NCBI RefSeq assembly: GCF_049673105.1
Contig: NZ_JBATXG010000007.1
Location: 1-11,410 of the forward strand
DNA from: Castellaniella sp049673105
Lineage (GTDB): Bacteria; Pseudomonadota; Gammaproteobacteria; Burkholderiales; Burkholderiaceae_B
DNA: 11,410 bases
Reading direction: 5' to 3'
Shown in pieces: positions 1-6,043 of this stretch. Both the position numbers and the translations under genes were made by a program. The notes under the pieces are model-generated. The model searched no databases. It saw only the letters and a list, made by a program, of their open reading frames with translations, and had not been told where the DNA came from. Position 1 is the first letter of the stretch. Each line of letters opens with the position of its first letter.

Positions 1-76
1 GGGCCGCCCCAAGGCGAAAGAGCCCCCTTGGGGGGGCAGCAAGCGGGCGATAGCCTGCGTAGCGTGGGGGCTATTT
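1..76 (+). repeat. Intergenic hairpin repeat, copy 1
   Basis: First of three copies of a roughly 75-base element in this window. It contains two successive inverted repeats. The first pairs CCCCAAGG (7-14) with CCTTGGGG (26-33) and extends outward with one mismatch to 3-37. The second pairs ATAGCC (50-55) with GGCTAT (69-74) and runs into a T-rich tail (74-82), so on the + strand it looks like a factor-independent terminator. It differs from copy 2 by one G in a G-run and one T/C change, so the duplication is recent or kept uniform by conversion. The element may begin left of the window, because copies 2 and 3 are both preceded by TTGCCGCC. Similar terminator-like repeats are scattered through Alcaligenaceae genomes, to my recollection; I cannot name this family. 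Confidence 0.8.
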
Positions 77-80
77 TCTT

Positions 81-163
81 TTGCCGCCGGGCCGCCCCAA
101 GGCGAAAGAGCCCCCTTGGGGGGCAGCAAGCGGGCGATAGCCTGCGCAGCGTGGGGGCTATTT
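81..163 (+). repeat. Intergenic hairpin repeat, copy 2 (tandem with copy 1)
   Basis: Near-identical second copy with core 89-163, preceded by TTGCCGCC (81-88), which also precedes copy 3. The ATAGCC/GGCTAT hairpin arms are at 137-142 and 156-161. Its right end overlaps the last codon of mpg, which reads leftward: the TAG stop (158-160 on the complement) is the CTA of the repeat's second hairpin arm. The repeat therefore supplies the 3' end of that gene. Its likely role is transcription termination at the gene end, possibly for a rightward gene lying left of the window. Confidence 0.8.
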
Positions 164-781
164 CCTCCTCGGGCGCCGGCTGACTGCCGGATGGCCGTCG
201 ATGTGAAAACGCAGGGGTTTGTCGGCCCATTCTCCGGCGTAGTCCACACCGATCCGCGGGCTGGCGATGATGCCGGTCGGTCGGGGGGCGTCGTCCTGGG
301 CGATCCAGCAGGCGTCACCGCACAGGTCGATGCCGTAGTGGTCCAGGGTGATATCCATCGCCTTGCACAGGCGTCCAGGGCCGTTGGTGGCGACGCTGAT
401 CCCGGACACGGGCGCCAGCGCACGCAGCAGCACGGCGGTGCCGCTGCCTTCGGGGCCCGTGACGACATTGATGCAGTGGTACATGCCGTAGATCAGATAC
501 ACATAGGCATGACCTGGCGGGCCGAACATGGCGCGGGTGCGGGCGGTGCGCCCGCGGGACGTATGGGCGGCCAGATCGGTCGGCCCCAGGTAGGCTTCGA
601 CTTCCACGATGCGACCGATGCGAGGGCCATCGGGGGTGGCGTGGACCAGCAGGCGGCCCAGCAGATCCGGAGCGACGGTCAGCGCGGGGCGGTCGTAAAA
701 GGCGCGGTCCAGGCGCCGGCATTCACCCTGAATGGCATCGCCGGGCTGGATCAGCTTATCGAGTTTGACGACGGCGGGCAT
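158..781 (-). CDS. mpg: DNA-3-methyladenine glycosylase (AAG/MPG family)
   Basis: 207 residues, the usual length for bacterial AAG-type glycosylases (Pur_DNA_glyco fold). The family removes alkylated purines such as 3-methyladenine, and often hypoxanthine, by hydrolysing the N-glycosidic bond; this is the first step of base excision repair. The active-site core is intact: VEVEAYLG (60-66) holds Glu62 and Tyr64, matching human AAG Glu125/Tyr127. AAH (71-73) holds His73, matching His136. YGMY (98-101) supplies the tyrosines matching Tyr159 and Tyr162, the residue inserted into DNA. The NGPGRLCKAM block (133-142) is also typical. The ATG follows the adenine deaminase stop by 5 bases, with AGGG about 11 bases upstream inside the preceding gene, so the two are probably co-transcribed. 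The last residues (RRPRRK) are basic, and the stop lies in the adjacent repeat, so the extreme C-terminus may be strain-variable. Family assignment is firm; substrate range is inferred. Confidence 0.93.
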   Translation of the reverse strand: MPAVVKLDKLIQPGDAIQGECRRLDRAFYDRPALTVAPDLLGRLLVHATPDGPRIGRIVEVEAYLGPTDLAAHTSRGRTARTRAMFGPPGHAYVYLIYGMYHCINVVTGPEGSGTAVLLRALAPVSGISVATNGPGRLCKAMDITLDHYGIDLCGDACWIAQDDAPRPTGIIASPRIGVDYAGEWADKPLRFHIDGHPAVSRRPRRK

Positions 782-786
782 GCCGT

Positions 787-1827
787 TCAGACCCTGCTGG
801 CTGCTGCGAGCTTGTCCAGCAGGCGGGTTTTGTCGGCAGCGGGCAGAAACGACGCCTGCAGGCTGTTGGCGGCCAGGGTCACCAGCTCGTCGTGGGATAG
901 GTCCAGCGCCTGGGCGCTAGCGACGTAGTTGTCCAACACATAGCCGCCGAAATACGCGGGGTCGTCGGCGTTGATCGTGACCAAGGCCCCGGCGCGCAGC
1001 AGGCGGGCCAGATTGTGTTCCGTCAGATCGCGTACGACGCCAAGCTTCAGGTTCGACAGCGGGCAGACGGTCAGGGGGATGCGGCGCTGGATCAGGGTCT
1101 GTAGCAGGTCGGGATCGTCGCTGCTGCGCACGCCATGATCGATGCGGGCGACCTTCAGGACTTCCAGGGCGCTGCGGACGTAGTCGGCAGGGCCTTCTTC
1201 CCCGGCGTGGGCCACCAGATGAAAGCCAAGTTCCGCGCAACGGGCGTAGATGCGGGCGAATTTTTCCGGTGGATTGCCGCGTTCAGAGGAATCCAGTCCG
1301 ATGCCGACCCACAGGTCGTCGTACTGGCTGCGCAAGGGCAGGGCGGCGTCCAGGGTGGCAAAAGCGTCGTCTTCGCTGAGATGGCGCAGGAAGCTGAGCA
1401 GCAGGTAGCCGCTGATGCCCAGCGTGTCTCGCGCCTCGCGCAACGCGCGGGCCAGCCCGGCGAACACGGTCTCGATGGCAATGCCCCGGTGCGTGTGGGT
1501 TTGTGGGTCGAACATGAGTTCGACGTGCACCAGTCCATCGGCCTGGGCGCGGCGCATATAGGCCATCGTCAGATCGTAGAAATCCTGTTCCGTGATCAGG
1601 ACGCTGGCGCCGGCATAGTACAGGTCCAGGAAGGATTGCAGATCGGTGAACTGGTAGGCTTGACGCACGGCGTCCACGTTGGCGTAGGGCAGTTGCACGC
1701 CATTGCGTTTGGCCAGCGAGAACATGAGTTCGGGTTCCAGCGTGCCTTCGATATGCAGGTGCAGCTCGGCCTTGGGCAGGGCGCGCAGCCAGTCGCGCAA
1801 GGGGGTGTCCGCAGAAGTATGGGGCAT
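787..1827 (-). CDS. add: Adenine deaminase, type 2 (adenosine deaminase superfamily)
   Basis: 346 residues from the chosen ATG. Metal-dependent aminohydrolase with all superfamily ligands: HLH (His23, His25), HAGEEG (His207, Glu210 as proton shuttle), IDHGV (His231) and NADDP (Asp288, Asp289). Many databases call such proteins adenosine deaminase (add). However, the LPKAELHLHIEG start, the FDPQTHTHRG segment (106-115), the LSFLRHLSE segment and the ADDPAYFGGY ending match the Pseudomonas PA0148/yeast Aah1 group. That group deaminates the free base adenine to hypoxanthine, so adenine is the more likely substrate; the symbol add is given only for convention. A TTG 15 bases further upstream (at 1842) is also open, but it has no ribosome site, whereas the ATG at 1827 has CCGGA in a plausible position. 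It is the upstream partner of mpg. Purine salvage is the expected role. Confidence 0.9.
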   Translation of the reverse strand: MPHTSADTPLRDWLRALPKAELHLHIEGTLEPELMFSLAKRNGVQLPYANVDAVRQAYQFTDLQSFLDLYYAGASVLITEQDFYDLTMAYMRRAQADGLVHVELMFDPQTHTHRGIAIETVFAGLARALREARDTLGISGYLLLSFLRHLSEDDAFATLDAALPLRSQYDDLWVGIGLDSSERGNPPEKFARIYARCAELGFHLVAHAGEEGPADYVRSALEVLKVARIDHGVRSSDDPDLLQTLIQRRIPLTVCPLSNLKLGVVRDLTEHNLARLLRAGALVTINADDPAYFGGYVLDNYVASAQALDLSHDELVTLAANSLQASFLPAADKTRLLDKLAAASRV

Positions 1828-1864
1828 GTGGATTCCGGCCAAAGTTCAGAGAGAACGGAACTTC

Positions 1865-1870
1865 ATTATA
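1865..1870 (-). promoter_or_regulatory. Possible -10 element for add-mpg
   Basis: On the complement this reads TATAAT, a perfect -10 hexamer, 37 bases upstream of the deaminase ATG in the 84-base gap after the DUF423 gene. No good -35 hexamer lies 16-18 bases upstream, so the call rests on one hexamer. If real, add-mpg can be transcribed apart from the DUF423 gene. Confidence 0.4.
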
Positions 1871-1911
1871 GGGAGGACCGCAGCCATCCGGTGCGGCCCG
1901 GCGCAGGGCAA

Positions 1912-2292
1912 TCAGGAGACCGCGCCACGCCAGGCGGCCAGGGCGAGCGCCAGCCAGGACAGAATCAGCAGCAGGCCGCCGATGGGGGTGACGGCGCCCA
2001 GGGAGCGGATGCCGCTCAGGACCAGAGCGTACAGGCTGATGCTGAAAACCAGCAGGCCGGCCAGCATCAGGCCGCCGGCCCAGGCGGCGGGAGCAGGTGC
2101 GAGCCGGGACCACAGCGCGGCGATCAGCAGCAGCCCGATGCCGTGGATCACCTGGTAGTGGGCTGCCGTGCGCCAGGTCTCCAGCAGATCGGGAGCGACC
2201 AGGCGCCGCAAGCCGTGCGCGCCAAAGGCGCCGGTCGCCACACCCAGCGCCAGGACGAGCGCGCCGCACAGAATCAGAAAACGGGGGGTCAT
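1912..2292 (-). CDS. DUF423 family small membrane protein (YgdD-like)
   Basis: 126 residues with four predicted transmembrane helices at roughly 5-24, 46-64, 70-92 and 102-121. This is the standard size and topology of the DUF423 (YgdD) family, whose biochemical function is unknown. The GAFGAHGL motif (21-28) and the YQVIHGIGLL segment at the start of helix 2 are family hallmarks. It acts in the inner membrane. ATG start with AGGA about 10 bases upstream (complement of 2293-2310). It lies upstream of add-mpg, 84 bases from the deaminase ATG, in the same direction, and is divergent from the aidB-like gene. Family assignment is good; nothing in the sequence shows a role in repair. Confidence 0.88.
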   Translation of the reverse strand: MTPRFLILCGALVLALGVATGAFGAHGLRRLVAPDLLETWRTAAHYQVIHGIGLLLIAALWSRLAPAPAAWAGGLMLAGLLVFSISLYALVLSGIRSLGAVTPIGGLLLILSWLALALAAWRGAVS

Positions 2293-2323
2293 GAGGTCAG
2301 GTTCCTGGAATGGCTGAGTTTCG

Positions 2324-2329
2324 ATTGTA
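2324..2329 (-). promoter_or_regulatory. Possible -10 element for the DUF423 gene
   Basis: The complement reads TACAAT (five of six matches to the -10 consensus), 31 bases upstream of the DUF423 ATG in the divergent gap. No convincing -35 hexamer is visible at the proper distance, so this is tentative. I found no equally good promoter for the rightward aidB-like gene, and no recognisable Ada box. Confidence 0.3.
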
Positions 2330-2403
2330 TCGGGAGCCTGTCCGCCGTTGAGAATCGCGGGTAGACTGGGTTGTGGAGTTACGCTTTACACGGGGGTTCT
2401 GGC

Positions 2404-4047
2404 ATGGATGTTCAAGATCTTTTATCGGGGACGCACCAGGTGGAAAACCAGGCGCCCGATCTGCCGGACTGTAATTTGTTTCTGACCGATGCGGTCTTGA
2501 TGCAGGGAGTGCGGCGCGAAGGCGCCCAAGCTCACGAGGCCGATCTGGAATCCTGGGGGCAGCGTCTGGGGCAGTCCGATCTGGCGCGGCTGGCGGCGGA
2601 TGTGAATAGCGCTGGCCCAGTCCTGCGGGCCTTTGATCGCACCGGGCATCGGATCGATGTCGTGGATTTCCATCCTGGCTGGGGCGAATTTCTGTCGCTG
2701 GCCTTTGCCCAAGGCATGCATAGCAGCGCCTGGATCGCGCCGGCGGACGGCGCCCATGTGGCCCGGGCGGCGCACTATTTGATGCATGGTCAGGTCGAAG
2801 CCGGTTCTCTGTGCCCCATCACCATGACCAGTGCCGCCATTCCTCTACTGGCCCGCGAACCCTGGTTCGCTGAGCTGCAGCCCAGGCTGGCCGACCGCCG
2901 CTACGACGCGCGCGATCTGCCGGTGGCGGACAAGCACGCCATGATGATCGGCATGGGCATGACGGAAAAGCAGGGGGGCTCGGATCTGCGCAGCAACACC
3001 AGCTGGGCGGAATCCGCCGGCGACGGCTGGTTTCGCCTGACCGGGCACAAATGGTTCTTTTCCTCGCCGACGTCCGATGCCCACCTGATGCTGGCGCGTG
3101 ACGGCGATGCGTATTCCTGCTTCTACGTGCCGCGCTGGCTGGATGCAGATCGGCGCAATGGCATCCATATTCAGCGTCTGAAGGACAAGCTCGGCAACCG
3201 TTCCAACGCCAGCGCCGAGGTCGAATTCGCCGGGGCGATGGGTCGACGTGTGGGCGAGGCGGGGCGCGGCATCGCCACCTTGGTGGAAATGGCGTCTTAT
3301 ACGCGCATGGACTGTGTGCTGGGCAGCGCCGCCTTGCTGCGCCGAGCCGTCGTTCAGGCCGTTCACCACGCCCGCCATCGCCGGGCGTTTGGTCGCCGCC
3401 TGATCGAACAGCCCTTGATGCGCCAGGTGCTGGCGGACTTGGCCTTGGAAAGCGAGGCCGCCACGACGCTGGCCCTGCGTCTGGCGCGGGCCTTCGATCA
3501 TCCGGAAAATGCGACGGAACAGGTTCTGCGCCGCATTCTGACTCCGGCAGCCAAATTCTGGGTCTGCAAGCGCACCATCGAGGTCGCCGCCGAATGCATG
3601 GAGGTCTGGGGCGGCAATGGCTATATAGAAGACGGCCCGATGGCGCGGCTCTACCGCGAGGCCCCCGTCAATTCCATCTGGGAAGGCTCGGGCAATGTCA
3701 TGTGTCTGGACGTCTTGCGGGCGGCCCAGCAGTCGGTCGAACCTCTGGCCCAAGCCATCGATGCGCTGGCCCGTGCGCATGCGGGTGAATCCGCCATGCG
3801 CGCGACGGCGGATCGCCTGCAACGCAATCTGCAGCTGGATGCCGGATCGCAGCCGGTGCAGGCGCGGCAGATCGCCCAGGATCTGGTCCTGCTGGTACAG
3901 GCGGACTTGATGCTGCGTCATGCGCCGGAAGCGGTATCGCGAGTATTCGTCGATAGCCGGCTGGCGGGCGGCGGCGGACGCGTGTTTGGGGCGCAGACCT
4001 TGGATCTGGCGTCCGACATCCTGCTGCAGCGGGCCTGGCCGGACTGA
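2404..4047 (+). CDS. aidB: AidB-type acyl-CoA dehydrogenase (alkylation response protein family)
   Basis: 547 residues, close to E. coli AidB (541). AidB is a flavoprotein tetramer of the acyl-CoA dehydrogenase superfamily, induced by alkylating agents, that binds DNA; its true reaction is unsettled. Conserved AidB blocks: QVEAGSLCPITMT (130-142), GMGMTEKQGGSD (183-194, FAD/substrate signature), GHKWFFS (214-220), LKDKLGNRSNASAEVEF (259-275), QPLMRQVL (336-343), LTPAAKFWVCKR (379-390) and LYREAPVNSIWEGSGN (416-431). Glu427 of WEGSGN sits where medium-chain acyl-CoA dehydrogenase has its catalytic glutamate. The C-terminal domain (about 440-547), used by AidB for DNA contact, is present and arginine-rich. 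The ATG at 2404 is preferred because GGGGG lies 8 bases upstream and the N-terminus then matches AidB; an upstream in-frame TTG at 2371 has no such support. It is divergent from DUF423-add-mpg. An isovaleryl-CoA dehydrogenase-like catabolic role cannot be excluded. Confidence 0.9.
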   Translation: MDVQDLLSGTHQVENQAPDLPDCNLFLTDAVLMQGVRREGAQAHEADLESWGQRLGQSDLARLAADVNSAGPVLRAFDRTGHRIDVVDFHPGWGEFLSLAFAQGMHSSAWIAPADGAHVARAAHYLMHGQVEAGSLCPITMTSAAIPLLAREPWFAELQPRLADRRYDARDLPVADKHAMMIGMGMTEKQGGSDLRSNTSWAESAGDGWFRLTGHKWFFSSPTSDAHLMLARDGDAYSCFYVPRWLDADRRNGIHIQRLKDKLGNRSNASAEVEFAGAMGRRVGEAGRGIATLVEMASYTRMDCVLGSAALLRRAVVQAVHHARHRRAFGRRLIEQPLMRQVLADLALESEAATTLALRLARAFDHPENATEQVLRRILTPAAKFWVCKRTIEVAAECMEVWGGNGYIEDGPMARLYREAPVNSIWEGSGNVMCLDVLRAAQQSVEPLAQAIDALARAHAGESAMRATADRLQRNLQLDAGSQPVQARQIAQDLVLLVQADLMLRHAPEAVSRVFVDSRLAGGGGRVFGAQTLDLASDILLQRAWPD

Positions 4048-4077
4048 CGCGGGACACGTGGTTTGCCCAGGCTCCAG

Positions 4078-4083
4078 TACAAT
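4078..4083 (+). promoter_or_regulatory. Possible -10 element for the nuclease gene
   Basis: TACAAT, one mismatch from the -10 consensus, 51 bases upstream of the GTG start chosen for the nuclease and just after the aidB-like gene. No good -35 is present. It matters because it lies inside the longest open frame of the nuclease, and so argues for the downstream start. Confidence 0.35.
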
Positions 4084-4091
4084 GATCCATC

Positions 4092-4122
4092 CAGGCTGCC
4101 GGTTGTCGCAGCCTGTTTCTTT
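4092..4122 (+). terminator. Hairpin with T-rich tail after the aidB-like gene
   Basis: CAGGCTGC (4092-4099) pairs perfectly with GCAGCCTG (4108-4115) around an 8-base loop, followed by TTTCTTTATC. It can act as a moderate factor-independent terminator for the aidB-like gene, 45 bases after its stop, or as a structure in the nuclease mRNA leader. The T-run is interrupted, so strength is uncertain. Confidence 0.5.
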
Positions 4123-4134
4123 ATCTTGACGCCT

Positions 4135-4716
4135 GTGCCGAGCTTCTTCGCCTTTTCTCGCCGCTGTCTGTTGTCGTTGCTGTTGGCCTGCGCCGTCAGC
4201 CTGCCGCTGGCGCCCGGCGCCTCGGCAGCCGGGACCTACGCGCTGTCGGGGCGTGTCGTCCAGGTCGCCGATGGCGATACCCTGACTTTGCTGGTGGGCC
4301 GCCAGCGACAACGCGTCCGGCTGGCCAGTATCGATGCGCCGGAAACCGGTCATGGGCGCCAGCAGCCGGGCCAACCCCACGGACAGGCATCCCGGCAGGC
4401 GCTGGCCGACCTGGTAGCGGGCAAGACTCTGACGCTGCGCTGTTACGAACAGGATCGCTATGGGCGAGAAATCTGCGATGTGCCGCTGCCGGACGGTCAG
4501 CAGGCCAGCCGCTTGATGGTCGCCGCCGGCATGGCCTGGGCCAATCGGCAGGGCGGCGGCAAATACCTGCGCGATGCCCGCCTGACGGAACTGGAACGCC
4601 AGGCACGCCAGCAGCGCCTGGGCCTGTGGCGCGATGCCAAACCGGTGCCCCCCTGGGAATGGCGCTGGAAATGCTGGCAGGCGCTTGAAACCGGACAGTC
4701 CACCCCCATTTGTTAG
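4135..4716 (+). CDS. Exported thermonuclease-like protein (SNase domain)
   Basis: 193 residues from the GTG start. N-terminal signal peptide: basic SRR (8-10), hydrophobic CLLSLLLACAVSLPLAP (11-27), probable cleavage after ASA or ASAA (29-32). The mature part is a staphylococcal-nuclease (OB-fold) domain, about 35-168. Catalytic and calcium residues can be matched to S. aureus nuclease: Asp48 of DGDTL (Asp21), Arg62 (Arg35), Asp67 and Glu70 of IDAPE (Asp40, Glu43) and Arg111 of DRYGRE (Arg87). It is therefore expected to be an active calcium-dependent DNA/RNA hydrolase in the periplasm or medium. The C-terminus is tryptophan-rich (PWEWRWKCW, 173-181) and ends in cysteine. The frame is open from a TTG at 4063, but that start would bury the signal peptide behind 24 extra residues and would cover a hairpin and a possible -10. 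GTG 4135 gives a classical leader, though no clear ribosome site is visible. The DUF1178 gene follows after 2 bases. Confidence 0.85.
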   Translation: MPSFFAFSRRCLLSLLLACAVSLPLAPGASAAGTYALSGRVVQVADGDTLTLLVGRQRQRVRLASIDAPETGHGRQQPGQPHGQASRQALADLVAGKTLTLRCYEQDRYGREICDVPLPDGQQASRLMVAAGMAWANRQGGGKYLRDARLTELERQARQQRLGLWRDAKPVPPWEWRWKCWQALETGQSTPIC

Positions 4717-4718
4717 CC

Positions 4719-5201
4719 ATGGCACTTAAAGTATTTGACCTCGCGTGCGAGCACGACCATGTTTTCGAAGGCTGGTTCGCCTCTCAGGAAAGCTATGACG
4801 AACAGCGGGAACAGAGCATGGTGCGCTGTCCCATCTGTCATAGCGACCAGATCACGCGTCGCGTGTCTGCGCCGCACCTGAACATCAGCCATTTGCGGCG
4901 TGACCCGACGCCTGCGAACACAGACGATCAGTCGCCGGGGCAGACGGCGGTGGCTGCCCCGTCCAGCGGCCAATTGGTGCGACTGCAGGCGGAAGTCCTG
5001 CGCCAGATTCGCAGTATCGTGCGCCAGACGGACGACGTTGGCGCCCGCTTTGCCGACGAGGCCCGCCGCATGCACAGCGGCGAAATCGAAGAACGTCCGA
5101 TTCGCGGCACCGCGTCCGTCGAAGAATGCCGTGAACTGGTCGAGGATGGCATTTCGATCATGCCGATACCCGACATTCTGGATGACGACCGGCTGCAGTA
5201 G
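4719..5201 (+). CDS. DUF1178 family zinc-ribbon-like protein
   Basis: 160 residues. The N-terminus (MALKVFDLACEHDHVFEGWFAS) is the family signature. A likely metal site is formed by Cys10-x-His12 (or His14) and CPIC (Cys37, Cys40), as in small regulatory zinc ribbons. The middle (about 60-80) is polar and probably disordered. The 83-115 stretch (LQAEVLRQIRSIVRQTDDVGARFADEAR) is helical. The C-terminal part (GEIEERPIRGTASVEECRELVEDGISIMPIP) is conserved in the family to my recollection. The function of DUF1178 is unknown. ATG at 4719 is chosen over an overlapping TTG at 4710 because it begins exactly at the family's N-terminus. It starts 2 bases after the nuclease stop, so translation is probably coupled. 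A strong terminator follows 28 bases after the stop. Confidence 0.9.
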   Translation: MALKVFDLACEHDHVFEGWFASQESYDEQREQSMVRCPICHSDQITRRVSAPHLNISHLRRDPTPANTDDQSPGQTAVAAPSSGQLVRLQAEVLRQIRSIVRQTDDVGARFADEARRMHSGEIEERPIRGTASVEECRELVEDGISIMPIPDILDDDRLQ

Positions 5202-5228
5202 GGCCGGACACGCAGCGCTGGTTGAAAG

Positions 5229-5264
5229 AAAAGCCGGAGGATCTGACAATCCCCCGGCTTTTTT
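5229..5264. terminator. Bidirectional factor-independent terminator
   Basis: AAAAGCCGG (5229-5237) pairs with CCGGCTTTT (5254-5262). After one mismatch, GGAT (5239-5242) pairs with ATCC (5249-5252) around a 6-base loop. T5 follows on the + strand, and the complement also ends in a T-rich run, so it can stop both the DUF1178 gene and leftward-reading efp. Confidence 0.9.
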
Positions 5265-5346
5265 GCCGCCGGGCCGCCCCAAGGCAAAAGCGCCCCCTTG
5301 GGGGGCAGCAAGCAGCCGCCAGGCTGCGCAGCGTGGGGGTTTTTTC
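5263..5346 (+). repeat. Intergenic hairpin repeat, copy 3
   Basis: Third, more diverged copy of the element at 1-163, in the same orientation, beginning with the same TTGCCGCCGGGCCGCCCC. The first hairpin is kept exactly: CCCCAAGG (5277-5284) with CCTTGGGG (5296-5303). The second differs: GCAGCC (5312-5317) pairs with GGCTGC (5322-5327) around GCCA instead of the ATAGCC/GGCTAT pairing, and the element ends in GTGGGGG followed by T6. It lies between the convergent DUF1178 and efp genes, directly after the terminator. Confidence 0.8.
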
Positions 5347-5382
5347 GTGGCTGCGACCGATGCGGTGATCGGCGCGACCGAC

Positions 5383-5420
5383 ATTACATCACGCGGCTGC
5401 GATTACATCACGCGGCTGCG
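5383..5420. repeat. 19-bp exact tandem duplication across the efp stop codon
   Basis: ATTACATCACGCGGCTGCG occurs at 5383-5401 and again, with no spacer, at 5402-5420. The right copy contains the last codons of efp and its TAA stop (5403-5405 on the complement). The left copy is an untranslated duplicate just past the stop. The protein is unchanged, so this looks like a slippage-type duplication. Confidence 0.9.
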
Positions 5421-5960
5421 GTATTCGTTGGTGCGCGTATCGATTTCGATCTTGTCGCCGATGTTGCAGAACAGCGGCACGGCCAGTTCGTAGCCGGTGT
5501 TGATCTTGGCGGGCTTCAGGACCTTGCCGGACGTGTCGCCCTTGACGGCGGGTTCGGTGTAGGTGATTTCGCGCACGATGATGGTGGGCAATTCCACGGA
5601 AATCGCGCGCCCTTCGTAGAAGACGACGCTGACGGTCATGCCTTCTTCCAGGTAGTTCAGCGCATCGCCCATGCTGTCGGCTTCGACTTCGTGCTGGTTG
5701 TATTCCTCGTCCATGAAGGCATACATCGGGTCGGCGAAATAGGAATAGGTGCATTCCTTGTTGTCCAGCATGACCTGTTCGAATTTTTCGTCGGCCTTGT
5801 AGACGGATTCACTGGCGCTGCCGGTCAGCAGATTCTTGAATTTCAGTTTGACGACGGCAGAGTTGCGGCCTGATTTGTTGTATTCGGCCTTTTGGACCAC
5901 CAGGGGGTCGCTACCCACCATCACGACGTTGCCAACGCGCAGCTCTTGTGCAGTTTTCAT
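5403..5960 (-). CDS. efp: Translation elongation factor P
   Basis: 185 residues, full length for EF-P (E. coli 188), with the three beta-barrel domains: KOW-like (about 1-64), OB (65-127) and C-terminal OB (128-185). EF-P binds between the P and E sites of the ribosome and promotes peptide-bond formation at proline stretches. The loop NKSGRNSAVVK (28-38) carries Arg32, not the lysine of E. coli-type EF-P. Arg32 is the residue rhamnosylated by EarP, whose gene lies directly upstream. The C-terminal block GDTSGKVLKPAKINTGYELAVPLF (140-163) is typical. ATG with GGAG about 10 bases upstream. The 82-base leader after earP holds a short hairpin beside this ribosome site. At the 3' end a 19-bp tandem duplication spans the stop codon. 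Confidence 0.98.
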   Translation of the reverse strand: MKTAQELRVGNVVMVGSDPLVVQKAEYNKSGRNSAVVKLKFKNLLTGSASESVYKADEKFEQVMLDNKECTYSYFADPMYAFMDEEYNQHEVEADSMGDALNYLEEGMTVSVVFYEGRAISVELPTIIVREITYTEPAVKGDTSGKVLKPAKINTGYELAVPLFCNIGDKIEIDTRTNEYRSRVM

Positions 5961-5973
5961 ATAGGTAAAACTC

Positions 5974-5992
5974 CGGGGTTTGACGTGCCCCG
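5974..5992 (-). other. Short hairpin in the efp leader beside the ribosome site
   Basis: CGGGG (5974-5978) can pair with CCCCG (5988-5992) around a 9-base loop. On the efp mRNA the CCCCG arm abuts the GGAG ribosome site about 10 bases before the ATG. A 5-bp stem is modest, so any effect on translation is speculative. Confidence 0.35.
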
Positions 5993-6043
5993 ATCATCAC
6001 GAACGCGTTTCGAGGCAAAGCAGAAAAATGTTAACTGTCTATT

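Noticed and set aside
1..163. CRISPR-like reading of the tandem repeats
   Set aside because: Only two adjacent units of about 75-88 bases exist, with no unique spacers of regular length; they are dispersed hairpin repeats.
1135..2364. 409-residue + strand open frame over the deaminase and DUF423 genes
   Set aside because: It is antisense to two well-supported genes, and its Q/G-rich translation is typical of a shadow frame.
2348..2376. sigma-70 promoter for the aidB-like gene starting at TTGAGA (2348-2353)
   Set aside because: No acceptable -10 hexamer lies 16-18 bases downstream, so the match is probably chance.
2845..4725. 626-residue open frame on the - strand over the aidB-like and nuclease genes
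   Set aside because: It runs antisense across two well-supported genes and their gap, with low-complexity composition and no recognisable motif.
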